Source: an uncultured Verrucomicrobiota bacterium (GTDB taxonomy: Bacteria > Verrucomicrobiota > Kiritimatiellia > RFP12 > UBA1067). From it: a DNA stretch of 5,271 bases. Where the stretch lies: positions 1 through 5,271 of the forward strand of contig CAMPAA010000212.1 of the NCBI GenBank assembly GCA_946631345.1, given 5' to 3'. The first letter of the stretch is position 1, and every line of letters begins with the position of its first letter. The position numbers and the translations under genes were made by a program. Positions 1-5,168 of the stretch are shown piece by piece. Under the pieces are notes generated by a model. The model saw nothing but the letters and a program-made list of their open reading frames with translations. It ran no database searches and had not been told where the DNA came from.

Positions 1-493
1 CGAGCACGCACGCGTAGAACGCAAGAAGCGGGCTCATCGCCAGCAGCGCCATCATGCGCGGCGCCACGAGATAGCGCACCGGCGGTATGGACATGATCTC
101 GAGCGCCGCCACCTCGTCGTTGACGGTCATCGTGCCCAGCTCCGCCGCCATAGCCGACCCCACGCAGGCCGACAGGCAGATGCCGGTGACGAACGGCCCC
201 ATCTCGCGGATGAGGGTTATCATCACCGCCGCGCCGAGATACATCTCCTGATTGAACTTCCTGAGCGCCAGCCCAACCTGAAGGCCGAGGATCATTCCCG
301 TGAAGAGGCCCACCACCGTGATCACAGGCAGCGTGCGGATGCCCGTGGAGTACAGCTGGAAGAGCATCGCGCGGCGTGCATCGCGGTTGATGAGCACGTG
401 CGGCGCGTACGCGAGCGACTCCGCCATCAGCCTGCCTGCGCGGCCGATGCGCGAAAAGAGGTTTTCCCCGTACGCTTCCCTCGTTATCTTCAT
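1..493 (-). CDS. mlaE: MlaE/YrbE-family ABC transporter permease, 3' part cut off by window edge
   Basis: Membrane permease of an Mla-type ABC system, which moves phospholipids between the inner membrane and a periplasmic MCE (MlaD-like) partner to keep the outer membrane asymmetric. The visible 164 residues run from the ATG at 493 to the window edge. E. coli MlaE is about 260 residues, so roughly the last 95 are missing. The family signature is clear: REMGPFVTGICLSA followed by CVGSAMAAELGTM (residues 96-122), then DEVAALEIM and PVRYLVAPRMMAL (about 126-150). Hydrophobic stretches lie at about 53-75, 88-113 and 142-163. The N-terminal portion before the first membrane segment has the usual length for the family, which supports this start over the internal Met23. 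AGGA directly abuts the ATG, so Shine-Dalgarno spacing is poor. MlaF, MlaD and similar partners would be expected beyond base 1. The family is secure; the symbol follows the family, not a test of function. Confidence 0.92.
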   Translation of the reverse strand, partial: MKITREAYGENLFSRIGRAGRLMAESLAYAPHVLINRDARRAMLFQLYSTGIRTLPVITVVGLFTGMILGLQVGLALRKFNQEMYLGAAVMITLIREMGPFVTGICLSACVGSAMAAELGTMTVNDEVAALEIMSIPPVRYLVAPRMMALLAMSPLLAFYACVL

Positions 494-505
494 TCCTGGG
501 CGCGT

Positions 506-514
506 ATTATAGCA
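506..514 (-). promoter_or_regulatory. Extended -10 promoter element in front of mlaE
   Basis: Read on the minus strand, bases 514-506 are TGCTATAAT, a perfect extended -10 (TGn plus TATAAT). No good -35 is present: the best hexamer at suitable spacing, TGAGCA at 535-530, matches the consensus at only three of six positions, which is common for extended -10 promoters. Transcription would start near base 499, giving a leader of only about five or six bases before the ATG at 493. The element lies in the 39-base gap after the DUF4838 gene, so mlaE can be expressed independently of that operon. No terminator is visible in the gap, so read-through is also possible. Confidence 0.5.
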
Positions 515-532
515 GAAATCCCCCTGCGATGC

Positions 533-2761
533 TCACTTGAACACGAGCGTGGCGGCGGAACTGAAATCTCGGTGCGCGTTGACCGGCCAGCCGCACGAGC
601 TGAACTTGGAATCCTTCCCTGCGTTGCGTATGGCCATGAACTTCCACCTGTCGCCCGTCTTGGGCTTGCCGCCGAACGCGCCGTACGGGAACGACATCTC
701 AAGCAGCCACTTGCCGTCCTCGGAGAACGGGCGCACGCGCGCCCCGCAGTTCCACTTTATGTCGCCCTCCTTCGCGTCCCAAACGCCGCCTGCGGGGGTG
801 ACCGCGATCTGCCTGCACGCGCCGTCGCCAGTGTCGATGAAGAACTCTATGGAGTCGGAGCCCCAGTCGTGGGCGTCGTTCTTCGCCGTTCCCCGGTTGA
901 ACGCCGGGTTCTCCCGCTCTTCGCACTCCGCCAGCACGTAGAGCGCATCGGCCCCGCGATACACCTTGAAGCGCGTGGGCTGGGGCTTGCCCTTCTTCGC
1001 CTTGGCCTTGAGCCACGGCACCATGTTGAACGCGTCCTCGCGAAATTCCTTCAGGTCGTGCATCACGCCGCCGGAACGCGCCTCCTCGGCGAGCTTAGCC
1101 CAGTTTTCGAAGCACTCGGCGTCGAGCGCGATCTCGGCCGATGCGCGCGCGTCGCCCTTTGCCGCCTTGGCGGCGGCGGAGAGGTGCGCGCGGGCGGATG
1201 CCGCCAGCGCCGGCGTGATCATGCGGTCGGCTGCGCCGCGCGGCGGGTTGCCGAAGTATGTTATGTGCGTCTTCATCCCGCCCCAGGCCGTGGCCATGAG
1301 GCCGTGGTACGCCTGCATGTCCGTCGCGCCGCCGCCGTACACGTGGCGGCAGAAGTCGCCCACGAGCGCCTCCATGTCGATATCGGGGTCGAACGCCGCC
1401 ATCGCCCAGGCATAGTGGGCGAGGCGCGATGCGAGCTGCGTTATCTGCGACTTGGGCGGAGGGTTCCTGCCGGCCAGACGATGGAGGCCTACGTTGTACT
1501 CCGTCTTCACGCGCTGGAGATCCATGTCGCGAAAGACTCGCATCTCGTCGGCGAACACCCTCCACATCGGCAGGTACAGCGGATGGCCGAACACGTCAAA
1601 CTCGTAGCCGTAGAGCGCAAGCGGCGCCTGCTCCGCCCATCCACGGAACTCCTTCATGGACCGGGCGTTCATCGCGCAGTCGGGGTCGCCGAGCGCGTGG
1701 TAGTAGCAGCGGTTGTACTGGCAGGACTCCACATGGTCGAGGTTCTTCACCTTCACGCCCGGTATGGCGCGGTACTCCTGGTACGCAAGCCCGGCGAAGT
1801 GCATCCCGGGCACTTCCTTGCGGATGGCGTCGATCAGCCGCGCATAGTAGTTCCACCAGCGCGCGGACCTGTCGGGGTCGCGCGTGCAGTCCGCGCATTC
1901 GCAGCGCGGCACGATGTCCGCCACGAAGTAGTTGGCGAGCACGGCCCTCTTGTCGCGTATGTCCGCCACGAGGTTCGACACCGTGTAAGAGAAGAACCCG
2001 TCGTTGCTCCAGCATCCCGCGATGCCCTTTATGTCGCGCTTGCCGCCGAGGAGCGAGAACCAGTCCGGATGCTCCGCGAAAAGTGCCTCGCGCCTCTTCA
2101 TCTCCAGCGGGAGCGTCACCCAGTGGCCGCTCGCGCGGCGCACGCAGCCTACGTCCTCCTTTATCTCGGGCGTGTTCACGCCGCAGTTCAGGAACACGCG
2201 CGCCAGCCAGCGCTCGGTATCCGGATGGCGGTGCCGCCACACGGAGCAGATTGACATCTCGCGCAGCTTGAAGAACGGCCTGTACTCCCTGCGCCCGGCC
2301 GCAACGTCGTAGCGCCCGAGCTTCGGCAGGAACTCCCCGTCCGCCCCGGGCCAGTACCACCGCGCGCCCATCCAGTCGCGCAGGAACGCATAGGCGGCGA
2401 ACAGCGCGCCGCGCGGAGAGTTCCCGCGCAGGACGATCTCGCCGGGCGCCGCCGACACCGAGAACTCGTCCTCAAGCGCCTCCTTCGCCGGTGCCTCCAG
2501 CCGTATCACGTTCCGGCGCGGTGCCTCGGACGCCGCAACCACCCCGAAATGCGCCCCGGATATCTTCGCGAGCGTGTTCGTAAGCTCCTCCGCCGCATAC
2601 CGAAGCGGACGCGCCGCGCCGTCGGGCACCACGACCACCCACGCCGAACGCCCTCCGTCAAAGAGCGGACGCACCTCGGCATCCGCCCCTGCCCTGCCGG
2701 ACGGCCCGCTGCACGTCACCGACGACACCAGCGCAGCGGCAAAGAATATGCTGTTCATCAT
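533..2761 (-). CDS. Secreted DUF4838 protein with C-terminal CBM9-like domain
   Basis: A 742-residue exported protein, probably acting on a glycan; the enzymatic activity of the DUF4838 family is not firmly established. Residues 1-28 look like an export signal, but the n-region has no Lys or Arg, which is unusual. Cys18 (VTC) is a poor lipobox. Residues about 30-150 resemble the small alpha/beta domain found before GH20 and GH67 catalytic domains: YAAEELTNTLAKISGA (55-70), then ALFAAYAFLRDWMGARWYWP (119-138). The central DUF4838 region spans about 155-560. It includes the family's cysteine cluster C287-x-C289-xx-C292 and an aromatic/acidic segment YGYEFDVFGHPLY (384-396). Residues about 596-742 look like a CBM9/DOMON-type beta-sandwich: ALYVLAECEE, then DWGSDSIEFFIDTG (632-645), then WLLEMSFPYGAFG. 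The start is the first of two adjacent ATGs, because an in-frame TGA lies 18 bases upstream. Shine-Dalgarno support is weak (AGGAG is 24 bases away), so translation is probably coupled to the gene 21 bases upstream. Confidence 0.88.
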   Translation of the reverse strand: MMNSIFFAAALVSSVTCSGPSGRAGADAEVRPLFDGGRSAWVVVVPDGAARPLRYAAEELTNTLAKISGAHFGVVAASEAPRRNVIRLEAPAKEALEDEFSVSAAPGEIVLRGNSPRGALFAAYAFLRDWMGARWYWPGADGEFLPKLGRYDVAAGRREYRPFFKLREMSICSVWRHRHPDTERWLARVFLNCGVNTPEIKEDVGCVRRASGHWVTLPLEMKRREALFAEHPDWFSLLGGKRDIKGIAGCWSNDGFFSYTVSNLVADIRDKRAVLANYFVADIVPRCECADCTRDPDRSARWWNYYARLIDAIRKEVPGMHFAGLAYQEYRAIPGVKVKNLDHVESCQYNRCYYHALGDPDCAMNARSMKEFRGWAEQAPLALYGYEFDVFGHPLYLPMWRVFADEMRVFRDMDLQRVKTEYNVGLHRLAGRNPPPKSQITQLASRLAHYAWAMAAFDPDIDMEALVGDFCRHVYGGGATDMQAYHGLMATAWGGMKTHITYFGNPPRGAADRMITPALAASARAHLSAAAKAAKGDARASAEIALDAECFENWAKLAEEARSGGVMHDLKEFREDAFNMVPWLKAKAKKGKPQPTRFKVYRGADALYVLAECEERENPAFNRGTAKNDAHDWGSDSIEFFIDTGDGACRQIAVTPAGGVWDAKEGDIKWNCGARVRPFSEDGKWLLEMSFPYGAFGGKPKTGDRWKFMAIRNAGKDSKFSSCGWPVNAHRDFSSAATLVFK

Positions 2762-2782
2762 GGATGCGAATATCTCAAATCA

Positions 2783-4234
2783 TCACTCCTGCGTCTGCGC
2801 CGGCGTCGGAAAACGCCAGCAGAGGCGAACGCCAGCCGCCTGACCTTCCGTGTAGAGGCATTCGCCGACCGTCCCACGACGGGGGATGAGACAGTACCAG
2901 GCGGGGCTTGACCATTTGCCGCCGCGCGCGATGCGATAGCTGTATTGTCCCCAAGTTTGGGATGCTGGCCCCACATCATCCGTGAGCGGATACATTCCAT
3001 GGCAGTAGTATCCTTCACTGTCGAGCCATGTCGCCCATGTCCCTGGCCATACGCCGTTGCACCATTCGGACACGTTCCCGTGCATGTCGTAAAGCCCCCA
3101 TGCATTCGGTTCATAGGAGCCTACAACCGCCGTGCCGTTGCTTTCATCGCACGTTCTGGCCACAGTCGTATACATGTTGGTCTGCCCTTCCTCGTCAAAT
3201 GTCACGGCATAGCCACCATTGTGCCGGTATCTGCCGAGCCTTTCCAGCGCCGCGTTGCCGTTCTCGACCGTGGTGAACTTCGTGCTGGTTGGAATCCCGG
3301 CGTCGCTGCCGTCGTTGAAGAATCCGCTCGCCGCACCGCCACAACGGCAGGCGTATTCCCACTCGCACTCGGTGGGAAGATCGAATCCGTCCGTCCCCGT
3401 CTTCTGGCGAAAACCATAGAGGTAACTCGTCTCGGACACCTCCGACCCTGTGATGGGCCAATTTATGGTGCCGTTAAAACCAGTTCCGCGCATGCTGGCG
3501 TATGACACGGAGGTCGGGCGCAACTTGCGGTTCCCGCCAGTGAAAACGTCAGAAAAGCCATACGATCCTGTCATAAGATACATCTGCTCCTGCGTAAGCT
3601 CGAATACTCCGATATAGTACGGTTTCGTGAGAATCGCGGTATGCGCCAGACCTTCACGGTTGTTGTCGCTGTCGCTCCAAGCCTGAACGAACTGCCCCGG
3701 CTGGATGAGGCGCAGGACGAGATTGGTGGTCTTGTGGTAGTCGTCCCACTTGCCCTTCTCAACGCCCGGGAAGTCCGGCACCTCCTCATAGTAGGAGATG
3801 GGGAACGGGCCGTTTTTCCCCTTCGACAGGTCCACGACCATGTACTTCGCCATGTTTGCGGTGACGGTGTACTCGATGTTCGTCGCGAGGAGGTTGGGGG
3901 CGTCGGCGGTGGAGTCCCACGTCACGCGGTACGCACCGGCGTTGGTGCACCAGGGAATCGGCACCTGGTCAAACGTCTTCATGGGGATGGACACCTTTTC
4001 GCCGGCCTTGTTCACGTACGTCGCCTTGAACTGGATGAACGCGAACGCCTCCGGGATGTCGCACGTGAACGAGAAGTCGATATCGACCTTGCCGTTCCAC
4101 GGATAGCGCTGGCGCGCCGAAAGCGACGTCACGGTCACGTTCGGATCCTGCGTCATTGCGTCCACGGCGGCGGCGAACATCCCGCTCGCCCCGCAAGCGG
4201 CCGCCAAGACCGCCACAAGTCTCTTCATGTCCAT
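2783..4234 (-). CDS. Secreted SUMF1/FGE-fold protein with N-terminal beta domain
   Basis: A 483-residue exported protein of the SUMF1/EgtB/PvdO superfamily (FGE-sulfatase fold). MDMKRLVAVLAAACGASGMF is followed by AAAVDA, a signal peptide probably cut between residues 23 and 27; Cys14 (LAAAC) makes a lipoprotein only a weak alternative. Residues about 30-135 form a beta-rich domain starting VTSLSARQRYPWNGKVDIDF. The SUMF1 part runs from about 170 to 475, with GFDLPTECEWEYACR (283-297), GSYEPNAWGLYDMHGNVSEW (372-391) and RIARGGKW (434-441). Authentic FGEs use two cysteines five residues apart after the RGG motif. Here only the second is evident (C448), and position 443 is Ser, so sulfatase-activating chemistry is doubtful. 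A binding or other non-FGE role is equally possible. The start has AAGGAG eight bases upstream. The gene sits 24 bases after the small secreted protein gene and 21 before the DUF4838 gene. Its SUMF1 part is visibly less GC-rich than the DUF4838 gene. Confidence 0.9.
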   Translation of the reverse strand: MDMKRLVAVLAAACGASGMFAAAVDAMTQDPNVTVTSLSARQRYPWNGKVDIDFSFTCDIPEAFAFIQFKATYVNKAGEKVSIPMKTFDQVPIPWCTNAGAYRVTWDSTADAPNLLATNIEYTVTANMAKYMVVDLSKGKNGPFPISYYEEVPDFPGVEKGKWDDYHKTTNLVLRLIQPGQFVQAWSDSDNNREGLAHTAILTKPYYIGVFELTQEQMYLMTGSYGFSDVFTGGNRKLRPTSVSYASMRGTGFNGTINWPITGSEVSETSYLYGFRQKTGTDGFDLPTECEWEYACRCGGAASGFFNDGSDAGIPTSTKFTTVENGNAALERLGRYRHNGGYAVTFDEEGQTNMYTTVARTCDESNGTAVVGSYEPNAWGLYDMHGNVSEWCNGVWPGTWATWLDSEGYYCHGMYPLTDDVGPASQTWGQYSYRIARGGKWSSPAWYCLIPRRGTVGECLYTEGQAAGVRLCWRFPTPAQTQE

Positions 4235-4242
4235 TTCAGTTT

Positions 4243-4248
4243 CTCCTT
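4243..4248 (-). promoter_or_regulatory. Ribosome binding site of the SUMF1-like gene
   Basis: AAGGAG on the minus strand, eight bases before the ATG at 4234. Optimal spacing to this ATG, rather than to the second in-frame ATG six bases further on, decides the start. It lies wholly in the 24-base gap after the preceding gene's TAA. Confidence 0.8.
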
Positions 4249-4258
4249 GTTCAGACTA

Positions 4259-4954
4259 TTACCTTATAGTGAAAACCATGCGTCCGCTGTTCACGCGCAG
4301 ATACGCAGTTAGCGTCTCCACGCCGTCGAAGTGCGTGAGCGTGTAGTCGCCGGAAGGCATCGGCGGCGCCTTTGGGCCTACCGCGCACTCCCCTTCCGAG
4401 ACCTCGTCCACCTCCACCGGCACGGCGAGCTTCGCGCCGCCGGTCCCGTGCCCGGCGTACAGCGTGACCACCGACCTGTCCGCGCCCTCGTTCCACAGCC
4501 CGGACCACGCCACAGGCACCGCCTTCCCGAACGGAACCTTGCGCGGCGTGCCGGCCGGCGACGAATCGAGAAGATCGTTCTTCACGGACATATGGTGCAT
4601 CGAGCAGGCGAACCCGGCCCACGGATAGAGTGTGACAAGCCGCTCAATCTCGCCCTCGGCGGACTTCAGGGTGATGCGGTACGTGCGCCATGTACCCTCC
4701 GCCCCGGCGAGCGCGTAAGTAATTGCGGAGCCGTCGGAACTCGCCACGGAAACGCCGTCAACCAGCAGTTCGCACGCGCCTGAGCCGAACCATTCGCCAG
4801 CCAGCTCGAGCGGCACCGTGCCGCCCTCGCCAACAACGCGCGCAGCCGGCATCTCGCCGTTGTCGAGATAGCCGCTGACAGTCCGTGACGACACGCTTCC
4901 GGCCAGTGCCGAACCCGCAGCGATCAAGGTGATGTACGCTATTGCGCCTCTCAT
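4259..4954 (-). CDS. Small secreted protein, two beta-sandwich-like repeats, function unknown
   Basis: A 231-residue exported protein that I do not recognise as a named family. MRGAIAYITLIAAGSALA is a classic signal peptide with cleavage expected between Ala18 and Gly19. The mature part has no membrane segment and is rich in alternating hydrophobic beta-strand patterns. It appears to hold two similar units. One begins near residue 46 (TVPLELAGEWFGSG) and ends near LVTLYPW (106-112). The other begins near 145 (AVPVAWSGLWNEGA) and ends with YTLTHF and LTAYLRV (204-221). This looks like two Ig-like domains, possibly from an internal duplication. Three cysteines (61, 117, 190) lie in the mature region. 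A TTG two codons upstream (4960) could also open the frame, but AGGAG lies nine bases from the ATG and only three from the TTG, so the ATG is chosen. First gene of the operon, directly downstream of a strong promoter. Likely an accessory or binding partner of the next two products, by context only. Confidence 0.78.
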   Translation of the reverse strand: MRGAIAYITLIAAGSALAGSVSSRTVSGYLDNGEMPAARVVGEGGTVPLELAGEWFGSGACELLVDGVSVASSDGSAITYALAGAEGTWRTYRITLKSAEGEIERLVTLYPWAGFACSMHHMSVKNDLLDSSPAGTPRKVPFGKAVPVAWSGLWNEGADRSVVTLYAGHGTGGAKLAVPVEVDEVSEGECAVGPKAPPMPSGDYTLTHFDGVETLTAYLRVNSGRMVFTIR

Positions 4955-4963
4955 TTGCAAACG

Positions 4964-4968
4964 CTCCT
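4964..4968 (-). promoter_or_regulatory. Ribosome binding site that sets the start of the first operon gene
   Basis: AGGAG on the minus strand. Nine bases separate it from the ATG at 4954, against three from the in-frame TTG at 4960. This favours the 231-residue product over the 233-residue one. Confidence 0.75.
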
Positions 4969-4995
4969 ATTCATGTGAAAAGAAAAACACCGCGC

Positions 4996-5023
4996 ATGAT
5001 ACCATATTCATTTTTTTTTTCAA
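4996..5023 (-). promoter_or_regulatory. Sigma-70-type promoter of the three-gene operon
   Basis: On the minus strand: -35 TTGAAA (5023-5018, five of six consensus positions), a 16-base spacer, and -10 TATCAT (5001-4996, five of six). TGG sits directly before the -10 and makes it an extended -10. Transcription should start near 4989, leaving a leader of about 35 bases that carries the AGGAG. The -35 borrows its last three A from a run of ten A that continues into the spacer. Further A-tracts upstream, at 5029-5033 and 5050-5055, could act as UP-element or bent DNA. Confidence 0.72.
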
Positions 5024-5057
5024 CCGCATTTTTGCCTGGAGTTTACCCATTTTTTGA

Positions 5058-5069
5058 CTGACCCTGACC
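5058..5069. repeat. Tandem CTGACC hexamer, two copies
   Basis: Two perfect adjacent copies of CTGACC (GGTCAG on the minus strand). They lie about 35 bases upstream of the operon's -35 box and about 70-80 before the expected transcription start, a position where activators can bind. The number of copies is too small to prove a site. Confidence 0.3.
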
Positions 5070-5107
5070 AATGTGCTGAAGCGACGGCAGAAAGCACAGC
5101 AACCGCA

Positions 5108-5122
5108 CGCCGCAAAGCGGCG
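5108..5122. repeat. Perfect hairpin CGCCGC-AAA-GCGGCG
   Basis: Six G/C pairs around a three-base loop. No T-run follows on either strand, so it is not a factor-independent terminator. It may be a separate small palindrome or part of the larger repeat region to its right. Confidence 0.5.
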
Positions 5123-5168
5123 CAAAGATGAAATGGCGCATACGCGCGACCACGAACGCCGTCGACAT

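Larger units (their letters stand above)
5024..5168. other. Non-coding upstream region with A/T tracts, small repeats and no gene
   Basis: I see no credible gene here. The promoter-proximal part holds T5 (5029-5033) and T6 (5050-5055) tracts and a CTGACC tandem repeat. Further out the DNA becomes GC-rich again, with a six-pair hairpin at 5108-5122, a CGCAAAG direct repeat (5111-5117 and 5121-5127) and a GCGC/GCGC small palindrome at 5136-5147. A reading frame on the plus strand, open from 5058 to the edge, lacks a ribosome site and any recognisable protein pattern. Confidence 0.6.

Noticed and set aside
398..2254. 618-residue open frame on the plus strand
   Set aside because: It is antisense to the DUF4838 gene and arises from high third-position GC. 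Its translation is an Arg/Ala/Val-rich low-complexity string with no family pattern, and no ribosome site precedes it.
2758..3114. 118-residue open frame on the minus strand
   Set aside because: Overlaps the well-supported end of the SUMF1-like gene in another frame and ends in an Arg run. It is a shadow.
3641..4312. 223-residue open frame on the plus strand
   Set aside because: Antisense shadow of the SUMF1-like gene, rich in Arg, Val and His, with no recognisable domain.
5054..5059. TTGACT as a plus-strand -35 box
   Set aside because: No -10-like hexamer lies 16-18 bases downstream, and no gene follows on that strand.
5108..5122. Factor-independent terminator
   Set aside because: The stem is strong but is not followed by a T-run on either strand.
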